Below, piece after piece: positions 1 through 11,236 of a stretch of 64,000 bases of DNA. The stretch is taken from contig QUOL01000017.1 of NCBI GenBank assembly GCA_009761415.1, positions 434,001 through 498,000 on the forward strand. Direction: 5' to 3'. The stretch comes from Sarcomyxa edulis. Its lineage: Eukaryota; Basidiomycota; Agaricomycetes; Agaricales; Mycenaceae. Both the position numbers and the translations under genes were made by a program. The notes under the pieces were generated by a model. The model ran no database searches. It was not told the DNA's origin and saw nothing but the letters and a program-made list of their open reading frames with translations. How positions within the stretch are numbered: the first letter of the stretch is position 1; the number at the start of each line of letters is the position of its first letter.

Positions 1-482
1 CTTCCTGTGCACCGCCGAAACCACTGGTTACTGGCCATCATTGTCCCTGAGCAACGACAATTGTTCTTATTCGACAGCTTTGCAGAAGAGAAACCTTGGA
101 AGCGTGATATCAAGGTGAGTGACAGTCTTGCAACGAGGCTCTCGGATCATGACTTACGGCTTTCCAGGACATAATGATCTTGATTACGAGAATGGTCATA
201 CTTGCTAACAAGCACTCTCACTCTTGCCCTATAATCCTTGAAGGCTGGGTAGCGCGTCCTATATGTGTAAGCTAAAATATCTCTTGGTATCTCTCTTCGG
301 AAGCTCATTTTCCCTAGGTCACACCCGTTCAAACCAACTCGTATGACTGTGGTCTTTGGGTCTTAGCCACGATAGGTGCGGTCCTTCGTGGATACAGTGG
401 TACTGGGTTGAAAGAGAAGGATATGGCCGCGCTACGAGTCCAACTTCATAGATTAGCCAAAGATTTGCCGTATGACCTATAA
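1..482 (+). CDS. Ulp1-like cysteine peptidase (C48), 3' end only
   Basis: The C-terminal catalytic part of a Ulp1/SENP-fold peptidase, which cleaves SUMO-type or polyprotein isopeptide bonds. The gene begins before the window. Three exons can be read: 1-114, 168-266 and 318-482, with introns 115-167 (gtgagt...ttccag) and 267-317 (gtaagc...ccctag). Exon 1 has the catalytic His in RRNHWLLAI and the following Asp in FLFDSF. Exon 3 has the catalytic Cys in the family signature QTNSYDCGLW. It ends in a clean TAA with no disabling change in the visible part. In basidiomycetes such peptidases are often carried by large DNA transposons rather than being the housekeeping deSUMOylase. The repeat-rich, gene-poor stretch that follows fits this, but no transposase is visible, so the transposon origin is inferred. 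Confidence 0.8.
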
Positions 483-1609
483 CAATTGGTGATTCCCGTT
501 CTTATCGTTGATCTCGTACGCGTTCACCGCTTATAAGAAATGTCTGTTTTGGGTTTGGGAATACCTTCATAGGCCGCCAAATTGAAGAGATAGTTCCTCG
601 GTGATGTATATCACTCACAATCAGTATCATATCTGATGATTTTCAAAAAAAAAATTAGGTCGAATCGGTTTTGGGCACGAAGTCTCGTAGTGTATGCATA
701 GGCGAGAAGTGAGTACCTTGCATTGGCATCTTAATTCTTGGATAAAATATTGCTGATGGTACAATTGGTACTATTAGGTGCAGAAACTAATTCTATATAT
801 TTTTGTCGAGGCAGAAACCGTATATCGGCCTCTTGTCGAACGCTAGAGGTCGATTATATGTCAGACGCGGGCTACGTTTATACGCGATCCCATTGGCTGA
901 GAGGCTCTCGACCGTCTGGGTATAACACGTCACAACAACGGCCGGAACCGCTTGAGCCAATCGGAAGGCGTAAAAGCGTAGATGACGTAGGGAATGGTAT
1001 GTACAGTTGAACGCGAAAATACCTGTGTGCACTAATTGAACGACTGAGCAGCTCAAGAGCAACTTGATATAGTAGTGACGGTGACTATGGCATTCGTCAC
1101 GGTAGAACTGCCTTCAAACGCGACGTGACGAGCCCTCATCCTCACCACCACCTTGCCACTGCTGTCCCATCTACCCAGAGGTAAGTCTTGTTCAACATCA
1201 TTTATGTTTTTATTCTCATTTCTAGAAGACTATATGTGCGAAGCATCGGTCAAAATCTACGCCTGTGGACGCAGAAAATGGTCCACAGATTTCTGCAACA
1301 AGTTCAGGCTGACCAGGGCTGATTGGGCAGGAGTACGCCGGCGTCGCGTGTGCAGGGAGACGGAGAGAAGGAAAATCGATAAGGATACGTTCTGTTACAA
1401 CAGAACGTGCACCGCGGTGCGTGGAACGATCAAAAATCCGTCGCACTAGGTACGTTTTTTTTTTGCTCGTTATATCTTCGAGTTCTGATGGCTTCATAGT
1501 CAGAACATATCAGAATCCATGTATTGATGCTTCAAATTGCAATTGAGATTCATATTTCAGAGTAACAGATGTATGGTATGAGCCCTGTGATGATATATAC
1601 TGTAAGTTG
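483..1609. other. intergenic stretch, no gene recognised
   Basis: About 1.1 kb with only short ORFs that overlap on both strands and show no family motif. An ORF around 1153-1449 contains several Cys and Arg residues but matches nothing I know. It may be remnant sequence of the element that carried the upstream Ulp1-like gene. Confidence 0.4.
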
Positions 1610-2395
1610 TTCCCCCCTTCCCTCCAGAACATCGTGCCCTTTCTGCTACCCCCTCCCCTCCCTAATATCGCGCCGTCCCTTCTACCCCCTCCCCTCCCTA
1701 CTCGCGCCGTCCCTTCCACCCCTTCCCCTCCAGAACGTCGCGCCGTCCCTTCCACCCTCTCCCCTCCCAAACGTCGCGCCTCCCCTCCCAAACGTCGCGC
1801 CTCCCCTCCCAAACGTCGCGCCGTCCCTTCTACCCCTCCCCTTCAAAACGTCGCGCCGTCCCTTCCTTCCCCTCCCCTCCAATACGTCGCGCCGTCCCTT
1901 CCACACCCTCCCCTCCCTACTCGCGCCGTCCCTTCCAACCCTTCCCCTCCAGAACGTCGCGCCGTCCCTTCTACCCTCTCCCCTCCCAGACGTCGCGTCG
2001 TCCCTCCTTCCCCCTCCCCTTCAAACGTCGCGCTCTCCCTTCCTTCCCCTCCCCTCCAATACGTCGCGCCCTCCCTTCTACACCCTCCCCTCCCTACTCG
2101 CGCCGTCTCTGGTCCACCCTCCCTTCCCTACTCGGCCGTCTCTACCCTCTCCCCTCCCTACTCGCGCCGTGTCTGCTTCCCCCTCCCCTCCCTACTCGCG
2201 TCTCCCTACTCGCGCCCTCTCTGCTAACCCCTCCCCTCCCATACTCGCGCCGTCTCCTTCACCCGCTCCCCTCGCGCCGTCTCCTTCACCCGTTCCCCTC
2301 GCGCCGTCTCCTTCACCCGCTCCCCTCGCGCCGTCTGCTTCACCCCCTCCCCTCGCGCCGTCTCTCTCTTTCACCCCCTCCCTGCGATTTTCGAT
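1610..2395. repeat. pyrimidine-rich minisatellite (CTCCC / CGTCGCGCCGTCCC units)
   Basis: An almost 800 bp imperfect tandem array. The plus strand is nearly all C and T apart from a recurring CGCGCCGTC core. The main unit is about 33-36 bp, alternating the core with CCTTCCACCC and CTCCCCTCC. A shorter 21 bp variant is repeated three times near 1775-1820, and a 27 bp variant (CTCGCGCCGTCTCCTTCACC plus CGCTCCC) occurs about four times at 2245-2350. Two plus-strand frames stay open through it because stop codons are rare in such sequence. They give Pro/Leu/Ser repeats and I do not regard them as genes. Confidence 0.85.
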
Positions 2396-2979
2396 TATCC
2401 CTCGATCCGCGGATCAGGGACCGGAAGTCGGACCTAAAAAAAAAACTAAAATTAGATTGTATTGCGTGGATTCGAAGCGGATAATCGACCTCTCAGGCCG
2501 GTTACCACGAACACAGAAACGTCACCTCGGAGGTCCAATCGGACCCCTTCAAAGTGCTGCCCTAGGTGGTGCCGTTCATAATGAGTAGTCATTGGTATAC
2601 TCACCTCGGTACGATGCAGTGATACACAGCGAAGAAAATACAAAGCTGCAGGTGCAACCCAAGTCTGCTGTCACGGTGCAAGCACAAGTCGAGTTTGAGT
2701 TGAGTGTGAGATCGGAAGATTCAGAACGATCGAAGTACGTTGGAGGCCGAACAGCGGCCGCGAAATGATTCTTCTAAGTTCTTCGCCCAATCTTTGCCGC
2801 TCGTTCCCTCGACCAACTTAATATAGCCACAAACCACCGGATGGCCGACGATTACTTGGTTCCTTGCCATCTGATGTGAAAAGCCCCAACTGCTTTGTAC
2901 TGACAGAAGCTCGAATCTTGCTAGTTCCCCTAGCTCGCCAGACATCTGACATTCACAATTCTCTTCAATTTTGACCGCG
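2396..2979. other. intergenic stretch upstream of the hydrolase gene
   Basis: Unique-looking sequence between the minisatellite and the hydrolase start. I see no gene. It probably holds the hydrolase promoter. Confidence 0.4.
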
Positions 2980-4326
2980 ATGTCCTTTACTATCGAATCG
3001 TTCACCATAGGTAACCATATCGAAGGCATTTCAGACCTGAAAATGGTAGCCAAACGATATCGCCCCCGAGATACATGTTGTAGTGATGGCTTGACTCTCA
3101 TACTTGTGCACGGAACTGGCTATCGTGCGTAAGATGTTTCTGTCTTCTAGATGCATGGCAATTGACTCGTGGAATGTTAGACAAGGAACAATGGGAGCCA
3201 ACCCTCGAAAAACTCTTTGGCCTTCAGTTGCAAAATACTGAGAGTGTTCGAATCCGTGAAGCCTGGTCATTTGACTATCCCAATCACGGAGAAGCTGCTG
3301 TCGTGAACGAGGAAGCCTTGAAGGGACGCAAACATGGAGTTTGCAAGTACTCGCTTTGTCTATTTGCTTCATGTTCTGACTTGTCTGCAGCCGAACCCGA
3401 ATGTGGCCTCGCTATACACAATTTTCTTGAGTCTAGCCATGTCTTCGGGCACACGCTTGTTGCAGTTGGACATTCGGTTGGCACGACAGCTTTGTGAGTC
3501 GGATCGAGCCTTCGTCAATTGCAACATATAGTTAAAGAGGTCCCCCGGAAGATTATTTGCAGCCATACCATCGCTTCCAGATAAAACACCGTTTGCAGCT
3601 ATGGTTCTTGTGGAACCTGTTTTTGCGCCGAAGGATCTGTACGAAGAAAAAATCCGAAATCAAGGTATCGCCATGTTTAGTAAGGCAATTGCGATGCGTC
3701 GAGACACCTGGGACAGTAAGGAAGAAGCTTACGAGCACATGAAGAAGCGTCTTCCTTGGAAGGCATGGGACGACGCCGTCCTTCGTATATACACTGTACG
3801 TATCGTGTCTAGATTTTATGTTTTAATTCACTCACTTTATGAACAGGATCAAGGACTTCGCGTCTTACCCTCGCCCACCAGACACGGAGAGACGATCGTT
3901 ACTCTCAAGTGCACAAAAGAACAGGAGCGTAGCGTCTGGCTCCGTCCCGAGCCTACATATCATGCCATCGAAAAACTCGACAAATTATGTTCTCTGGCAC
4001 CTATACACATCATTCTAGGAGAACGAAACGACGTCATGTAAGTGTTCGGTTCTCATTCTCAAGAACGAATAGCTTGATCATCTGGTCGAACAGGCCTCGT
4101 TTCACGCAAGATTGGCTGGAAAAAACCCACGGTAAAAGTTTCGCGTCCATGCGGCGCGTCCCAGGCGTTGGGCACAATGTAGACCGTTCTATGCTTCGCT
4201 GTTTCGTTCCCATTCCCGATGCTGATATGTGTACTTTAGATACCTCAAGAGGCTCCAGAACGTTTAGCTGCATCGATCTCGGAAGCCTTGAAGGCAACTT
4301 TTTCTCCACCGCGCGCTGCTCTGTAA
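2980..4326 (+). CDS. alpha/beta hydrolase family protein
   Basis: A serine hydrolase of the alpha/beta fold, 354 residues by my model. Substrate unknown. Exons 2980-3124, 3181-3493, 3552-3795, 3847-4037, 4094-4178 and 4240-4326 join in one frame. The oxyanion region is LILVHGTGYHKEQWEP, the nucleophile elbow is GHSVG, and the catalytic His is in VGHN followed by PQEAPE near the C-terminus. This is the family of basidiomycete proteins often described as toxin-biosynthesis or peroxisomal-lipase-like hydrolases. The ATG at 2980 was chosen because an in-frame stop lies just upstream. A possible intron near 3347-3390 was rejected because removing it breaks the frame. The donor of the last intron (gtagac) is weak, but the join restores the expected C-terminus. 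The second and third intron borders are the least certain. Confidence 0.85.
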
Positions 4327-4504
4327 CGCCTTCCTGATGAGAAGACACAGTTGACACTTTGGCATGCAGTAGTCTGATTTTTTCTCACACCTGGTTGTAC
4401 TTGTATCAAATCATACACCATTCGCAAGATATCCTCCGACACTTATGTGCTCCAGGTCTTTGAGCCATGAGTTGCGCCCCACGTTGGCCCCACGGCGATC
4501 ACTT

Positions 4505-4560
4505 AGCCGCCGGGCAGAAAGTCACACCGGTTATTCACGCTGTACCGAGGGTGGGCTGCG
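4505..4560. repeat. degenerate extra copy of the foldback-arm sequence
   Basis: Contains GTCACACCGG followed by a TAT/TCACG stretch resembling the inner part of the right inverted-repeat arm (about 4778-4820), in the same orientation. It has more mismatches than the two arms have with each other. Confidence 0.5.
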
Positions 4561-4577
4561 GCTGTTCTTGAGGTCGA

Positions 4578-4856
4578 GAGTTTTACTTGCCACATGTAAA
4601 AAACACACCCAACACTCCCCGGCGCAACGTGGATAGCCGGTGTGACCTTCTACCCTGATCGGGCGCGACGCCCAAGAACCTGGTCGAACCGTCGAATCAT
4701 ATGCATTCCAGAGCATTCCTACTTCAGTAGCTTCAGTGCTCCAAGTTTCTTAGGGCTGTACGAGTTACGCCCGATCAGGGTAGAAGGTCACACCGGCTAT
4801 CCACGTTGCGCCGGGGAGTGTTGGGTGTGTTTTTTTACATGTGGTAAGTAAAACTC
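4578..4856. repeat. foldback inverted repeat, two 88-89 bp arms
   Basis: Left arm 4578-4665 and right arm 4768-4856 are near-perfect reverse complements. I see one substitution near the outer end (TTGCC against GGTAA) and one extra T in a T-run. The spacer of about 102 bp has no coding content. The arms begin GAGTTTTACTTGCCACATGT and end near GATCGGGCG. The structure would form a long hairpin and looks like a small non-autonomous foldback or MITE-type element. I could not identify a target-site duplication. Confidence 0.8.
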
Positions 4857-5756
4857 TTGAAAGCTTCATATCTCCTACATCTCATGATGATCATATTTTG
4901 GTTTCGTATTCCTTTCTATAAACGCTTTACTCGGCTGATTTGAATCCTATATTTGTCGTGACAGTTCAAGTTCGGAGCGACGTGGCTGTAATCGCAGTCG
5001 TATTGTCGTTGTACCATCGCGGACTCACGGTGCGGCGTGGCTTCATGACGTTCCACATACCGTTCCAACATACAGACAACAGTTCGTGAGTCTCTGAGCG
5101 CGGGAAGCTACGAACTAGCATTTCGGATGCAGATTTATGGTGAAGGTGTATAACCAGCTCAGCGCTGATCGTGATACATTATTTTTCGAATCCATAGTCT
5201 CGGTGGCAATGGCAGTCATGCCTAGAAGCTGTTAGCTCTGATGGAGCATACACGTCTTCGTACATTTCGTAGGTACCCACCGTGTCAGCCTCTTCCGACA
5301 TAAAGGCTATATCAGATGCGTCAAGACTCGAGACGGATTGACAATTGATCCCCGTCGCAAGAGAGGTTCATCAGTGGCAATCCTGCTGCTTCCATCGTGA
5401 TTCCATGTTGACGCCGAAAGTTGCTGAGAACTGCTGGAAATACAAGTGGGTCGCATATGCAGCTTCTACCATCAAAGCTTTAAGCTTCGACTTCTATCAA
5501 GCGCTGTACTTTCCGACTTCAAGATCAATTGACTAGGTGCGTACCCCTGCTACCGTATTGTTGTGATGAGAGTGCTAATTCATAGACTTCGCAGATTAAT
5601 TGGCACAGAATTTGGAAACACAACTGATCAATTGATAGCCGCCGAGAATCTTGAGTGAGTATCCGTCATGTATAGTGCGACGGTCTTGTAACCCCCCAAC
5701 TCTACATTCAACCCGCCCTGTATTGCAATCCTCTACTGACCCTTTGCTGAACAGTT
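4857..5756. other. intergenic stretch upstream of the MFS gene
   Basis: About 900 bp without a recognisable gene. Short ORFs (for example 5345-5536) show no motif. The end nearest 5757 should contain the MFS transporter promoter. Confidence 0.4.
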
Positions 5757-7932
5757 ATGGCAGATTTGGAAATGACCGACCAATCCAAGATGACACTGAC
5801 TGACTCCCAGTCTCGCATGGTCAGACCATCTACCGCGACGGGTAGGGGAATCCGCTTCTGGATGGTCTTCCTCACTCTCAACATCGCCTTCTTCATGGCA
5901 CTCCTCGAGAATGTATGCCTTCCACCGTCGAGACGTTGTCAGATCTGATATCAATTTCCCCTCCGCTTGTTTAGACTGCTGTGACTACTGCTCTGCCTAC
6001 AATCAGTGCCAGTCTCCATGCAACTCAATTTGTCTGGATTGGAAGTGCCTATGGTCTCGCTTCGATGGCTTTCCTACCCTTAACTGGTGGACTTGCACAG
6101 GTATAGCCAAAGCACCCTCTATGAAAGTTGAAATTTAAAACTCCTGACCAGATATTTGGGCGTCGCCCTGTGTTTGTCGGCTCCCTCGTCTTTTTTGCTT
6201 TCGGGAGTGCTCTGGCTGGGCCAGCTCGTAATTTCGGTTGGCTCATTGCAGCACGTAGTCAGTCGTCGCTGTTAATATGATTGCACGCTGTCCGCTGATG
6301 TCCAAGTAGCATTGCAAGGCGTTGGTGCAGGTGGAATATTTGCGGTTGCGCCCATCATTATATCAGACCTTGTTGCGCTTCATGAGAGAGGATCTTTCAA
6401 TGGAATTTTGGGCTTGTACGCTGTATTATGTTCTCCGAAGCTCACTGGTTGATTTTCTTGTAAATAGATCATGGTGCATCGCTGGCGGTATAGCTCCCAT
6501 TGTTGGAGGATCTCTTGCCCAGGAAGGCCAATGGCGATGGCTCTTTTGTGAGTTGACGACAACTCATAAATATTCTGACTTCAATCTCATTCCATTGCGA
6601 CCAGACTTGAATATTCCTATTTGCGGCCTCACTATCTTGTTAGCAACTGTCTTTCTGCAACTACCGACTCCACCTGGTACCATGTTAGAGAAGACCAAAC
6701 GTATTGATTGGATGTGAGTGGCCCGTAGTACTTGACGATCATGTGCTGATGCAGGTGCAGTGGTAACTGCATCGTTGTCTCAGCATCGTGCGCTTGCGTG
6801 ATCGCCCTTACATGGGGTGGCGTCCAGTTCTCGTGGTCATCTCCTCGCGTCCTTGTGCCTTTGTGTCTTGGCTTGCTCGGATTGACTTCCTTCATTGTCT
6901 TCGAACGCACTCTCAGCAAGGAGCCCATGGTGAGATTGTCGAGTTAGTTCGAGAATATAGACGGCAGTCGTTGATGCATCGCGGATCAGGTTCCGGCGAT
7001 TCTCCTTCAGAATCGTACGAGTCTCAGCGGGTATGTCGTCCAGCAACTCTCTGTGGAAATTGTCTGCCATTTACTGCTTGAGCAACAGTTATATACAAAC
7101 AACTATCTTAGCCATGTTGCTAGCAGCATTGCTTTGTAACTTATTTCTTCCCTTGTTTTTTGTGCGAGGGTACTGACCGCCGAATAGATTACCTCCCTGT
7201 CTATTACCAAGCTTGTGCTGACGCTTCACCGACGCGTTCTGGGGTCGATCTTTTCGGTCTCTCATTCACTGTTGCTCCTTTCACGATCATTTCCGGTGTC
7301 TCTGTAACTCTCACAAAACGGTACCGTCCTCAAATATGGATCGGATGGTGTCTAACCATGATCGGACTCGGTCTTCTCTCCACCTTGACAGCAAACTCGA
7401 GCAAGGCCGCTTCTGTGGGATTTCAAATCCTCGCCGGAGCAGGGATTGGGCTCATTTATAGCACGCTATATTTCCCGGTTCTCGCGCCCCTTCCTGTTAC
7501 CGTCAATGCTCAGGCTTTGGCTTTCTCTGTGTTCGCACGAACATTCGGCCAGGTCAAACCATTTCATGCAGTAATCCTGACCGTCACTTATTTGTTTTGT
7601 TCTCCGAACAGGTCTGGGGTGTCACAATTGGGTCGACGGTTCTGCAGAACGAGCTCAAAAACCGTTTACCGTCAAGCTTTGTGGCTCTCTTCCCTCAGGG
7701 AGCAGCGATTGCTTATGCAGCTATACCGTCTATTCCGACGTTGACGTCACCGCTCAAAGATGAGGTGCGAGCCTCGTTTGCGGGTTCACTTTCAGTGGTG
7801 TGGGAAGTCATGCTTGGTTTGTCGGGACTGGGTCTCTTATCGAGCGTTTTCATGCGAGGGCTTCCTCTTCACACTGAGCGGGACGATGATTGGAAGTTGG
7901 AGGGGCCTGTCACTCAGAAATCTGAACAATAG
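5757..7932 (+). CDS. major facilitator superfamily exporter
   Basis: A multi-pass proton-coupled drug or small-molecule exporter of the plasma membrane, probably of the 14-helix DHA2 type. Exon 1 (5757-5912) has a hydrophilic N-terminus and then helix 1 (FWMVFLTLNIAFFMALLEN). After the intron 5913-5974 come TTALPTISASL and GSAYGLASMAFLPLTGGLAQ. After the intron 6101-6151 comes the loop motif FGRRPVFVGS. A later exon gives ALQGVGAGGIFAVAPIIISD, the expected helix-5 glycine-rich motif. The last exons carry RSGVDLFGLSFTVAPFTIIS, GAGIGLIYS and the C-terminal helices, ending EGPVTQKSEQ. At least eight introns interrupt the gene. The 67 bp gap to the convergent DUF6533 gene is very short. Substrate cannot be read from sequence. 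Confidence 0.88.
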
Positions 7933-7998
7933 CTGTAATCTTGTTTAGCTAGTGTTCACTAATCCATGCCACCCATCTGCCTAATATGTATAAGTCAA

Positions 7999-9443
7999 TC
8001 ATCCTCGAAAGGTCAACTCGTAATTGAAGCGCTCCATATGTGTAAGCTTCAGAGCCTCAATGCGAAGATGGAGTCGGGAGTTCATGATCGAGAAAAGGGC
8101 CCATGATATACTGGAATAAGGTCTCACAATAAGATTATGTATACCTTCTGAGGAGAATGGAATATACTTACAACACCACGATGAGAATTTCGGCTGCCTG
8201 TCAATGTCGAATTGAAACGGCTAAGTAGATTGTAAACCCATCGAGTAGATGGCACGTACCCCACCAAACACTGATATGAGAAGGTTCAAGAAGCGCAACG
8301 CTGCAGAACGTCAAGAGTCAGGATTGGAGATACCGACTGGTAGAGAGCGCAATGGAGCGCATAAGAAACTAACCAAACAAAGTCTGAAGCCAGCTTTGAA
8401 TACAGGATTCTGCGATAAAAGCGACGGCTAGACTGACCAGGAATATCCGTGCACCATCTCTGTGCAAGTTATCTATCACTTCTATGTGTGTCTGATGAGG
8501 CCGATCCAAAGCGTTGAATACTGTCAGCATAATAATATATAAATCGAATGTGGACTATGATATCGATTAGCAACGATTAGAGATGAGAAAGTAACGGCTA
8601 TACCAAGGCTGCCCATGGTCCGACGATAAATCGAGGTTTCTGCTCAACAGCACAGGTATTGAGCGATATTGAAAAAAAGATGTGAGCTGGACATGGATAG
8701 TATCAGCTTTGGCAGGTCTGTCCATGAACGAGATATCGTTCACGAACACTGCAAGTCCCGTAAAGCCAGAACTTCAAACACCAAAGTGGCGGTCATGGCA
8801 AGACAGAAACCGCCGATTAGTGCAGATGCAATTCCTTTCCTGTGGTCCCATAATGCATACACACGGATCAATATGATGACTAGGGCCAATTAGATAGGGC
8901 CGTAAGATACAACGATGGATGCACGAACAGTTAGAGGTTGCCACAGCTAATGCTGCTGCTGAGCCGGCGACTATCACAAAACCTCGGCACCTGACATCTT
9001 CGTCAGAAGATTATGGGTAGTGAGAGTCTTGATGCGCGCACATCTATAGATAACCGTCAGTCTCGTATGTTTCTGAAAGTGGCTGGCGACTTACTGAATC
9101 CGTTAGATTATCCCTCAGCCCACTTGTGACTATAAACATGAAGGTAAGCTTACACTCATTGGTAACTAGATGACGCTTCAACCGTAAGTGATGAACAGCA
9201 ATGTTATTTCGCTTCCGTAGCGGTTGAAGGCGAATAGTAACTTGGGTAAGATCCCTGAGCGGCCTCTGCAAGTCCAAATGACACGAATCTCTTCGTCCAA
9301 GGTAAGAAGGTGGTCCCAGAGAAGCGCCACTAAGCCAGAGACTATGTGGACTTGAACGTCAATACTGAAAATCAGACTGCGCTCAAACCGATAAACGTAC
9401 TTGTCAGATAACGTGTAGCTGCAAGGGCGTTCAAAGTGTTCAT
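7999..9443 (-). CDS. DUF6533 multi-pass membrane protein
   Basis: A seven-helix membrane protein of the basidiomycete-expanded DUF6533 group. Function is unknown, sometimes compared with receptors. Reading the minus strand, a short first exon (MNTLNALAATRYLT) is spliced through an intron of about 50 bp to IHIVSGLVALLWDHLLTLDEE, which holds the DUF6533 signature. LFAFNRYGSEITLLFITY and VTSGLRDNLTDS follow. Later exons give CRGFVIVAGSAAALAVATSN, then LIRVYALWDHRKGIASALIG, then ALDRPHQTHIEVIDNLHRDG. The end is SRLHLRIEALKLTHMERFNY. The ATG at 9443 is preferred to upstream non-ATG codons because ATRYLT matches the usual family start. Several small introns were placed by eye, so inner borders are approximate. 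The gene converges on the MFS exporter. Confidence 0.8.
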
Positions 9444-9496
9444 CAGGGACGAAGTGAAGATACGAGGGTCTAGGACGTGTACTCAATACTTATATC

Positions 9497-10641
9497 TCAG
9501 ATTCCTGGAGCTGTAGTTCGTCTCAGATATTTAAGCATATCAAGACCATAGCCTCGAAGTAGTGATCGTGTCATGCCGAAATCAAGCAGATAGCGCTCGG
9601 AGGGTGGGTCTTTACGGAGCGTTGATCGATGGCGTACGAATCGCGGGACTTCTGAATGAGGCTGTTCATCAGTGTTGAACCAGACTGCTGCTAGTCGTGC
9701 TCGAGTCTAAAAACAAAGTGAATCAAGACTTCCGCGATAGCTGCCGAGACAAAGATAGAAATGCTGACAGGCAGGAACACCGGTGCGACGGGCTAGATGG
9801 GCGTCCCATAGAATGGGATATCGATACAATTGGTTGTCTATTTTGTGAGTACCAACATGTTCACTGAGCGAGTCGCCCAAGAATCTTTTGCGGACTCCGG
9901 CTACTCATGTTTTTACCTGTTTGACTGTGGCTTCCAGGCGAGGACCCGGGACACTCGTGTCATGAGGCACTATCTTGTGGGTTTCTTGGGTCCTATACGA
10001 ATCCAAAAACCACGTAACTCTGGGCGTATAAATGGGGTTGGGAGACGTCAGTTTCCATTGGACAGTGAGCAGTAGGAAAAACCAGGACGGTCCCGGATAC
10101 AACGCCATTGATATGGAAGCTCCAAATCACCGCTAGAGCATGTTGAAGTCGAAGGTGTACCTTCTCATCAGCGCCTGATTATCTTGGTCACAAGGCAATC
10201 CTGATCCAGTCAGTGTGGATTGAGTCCTTCAAGAAGTCAAAGCTGGCAGTCAGCATTCACAAGATGAACGTCGATGATAGGAGACACGAACTAGAATGAA
10301 GATGCACGACTACGTTCAACATCCGGAGGATCCATGTTGGGCCCTTCGACGATTGCTGCCAGGAACTTGGCGCTCTCATCTGCCAAACGTAGGTGTGAGT
10401 CAGCAGGGCAGGGGTTGCATTGCATCGCACTCTTGCCGTCTTCAGTGCACACGATAAGGGCAGACCAGACCACCTGTATAAATGCGGTCCAACGGCGGAT
10501 GAGCATGTTTAAGTGACGATGATTGGCGAGAACCGCAGTGGCTACTGCAGAGGTATCGGAATGAAGGGTACATTTCAGCGCGACAATGGCAAGATAACCA
10601 TTTGGAAGTCTAATAGATGTTGTGAATTGTGGCCAAGACAA
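9497..10641 (-). CDS. unidentified multi-exon gene
   Basis: Coding-like segments on the minus strand between the DUF6533 gene and the first small SPT-like gene. The best is the C-terminal exon ending at 9497, with FNTDEQPHSEVPRFVRHRST, then ERYLLDFGMTRSLLRGYGLD and a final RTTAPGI before a stop. Other open segments lie near 9905-10108 and 10291-10641 (including LPNGYLAIVALKCTLHSD). I could not join them into one confident model and recognise no family. Some segments are hydrophobic, so a membrane-associated protein is possible. The upstream limit is only the extent of the last open segment. It could also be a decayed gene. Confidence 0.3.
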
Positions 10642-10847
10642 GATAGGACACCGCTAATCCCATAGAAACAGCCAGACACATAGATAAGTAAGGGTATAAG
10701 CAGGCCCGTCGATTAAGAGTGAAGTATTAAGGCATAGAGAGGGAAACATTCCGGTCATCTGAGTGTGCGCAATGAGAAACCTGAACAGTCAAACAATGTG
10801 AACAACTCACAGTTTCCGCCGTGAGGATCTTGTCGGTGATTCTGAGT

Positions 10848-11236
10848 TCACAACTCTTTCCCGAGACTCCCACCAGTGATGACTGATCCCAACCATTGGT
10901 CCCCGCCCCATATATAGTACGCTGCTCGGCGAGACATCACGAGTAGGTGATGAGGTAGGTAGTTGAATAGGCCGACGAGGAATAAGCTGAAGAAAGAGAC
11001 GAAAATGGTGACTGGATTCAAGTAATTAGACCATGCCTGTGAATCTAAACTCTGTGAGTGCAGCTCAGATACTCACTCAATATAAGTTTCTCCCAAGGTT
11101 CCAGCATTGATAGAACGAATGTAGCCTCAAACCAGATCCTGCATCGCCAAAAAAAAGTTCCGATTGTGGAGTTCGGAGGACGGGTCAAAGTGTAGTCAGG
11201 TTTTGGTTGGTCTATGTCTTGGACTTGGGTGGACAT
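10848..11236 (-). CDS. small subunit of serine palmitoyltransferase-like protein (copy A)
   Basis: A small membrane protein of 107 residues that resembles the ssSPT/Tsc3 family, which binds serine palmitoyltransferase in the ER and stimulates the first step of sphingolipid synthesis. Exon 1 is 11236-11077 and exon 2 is 11011-10848, with one intron (gtgagt...aatccag). The diagnostic stretch is FVLSMLEPWEKLIL, matching the LEPWE(K/R) core of human SPTSSA. It is followed by one hydrophobic helix and NYLPHHL, like YLPQHI in the family. A conserved tail RRAAYYIWGGD and a final GKEL follow. The N-terminus PKPDYTLTRPPN is shared with copy B 1 kb upstream, so the two arose by tandem duplication. The SPT assignment rests on short motifs. 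A fungus-specific relative with another partner remains possible. Confidence 0.6.

Noticed and set aside
1569..2588. Open frames of 339 and 206 codons on the plus strand
   Set aside because: They lie in the pyrimidine minisatellite, are made of Pro/Leu/Ser repeats in two frames at once, and lack any domain.
3347..3390. Possible intron in the alpha/beta hydrolase gene (gtactc...ctgcag)
   Set aside because: Removing its 44 bases breaks the frame before the conserved GHSVG nucleophile motif.
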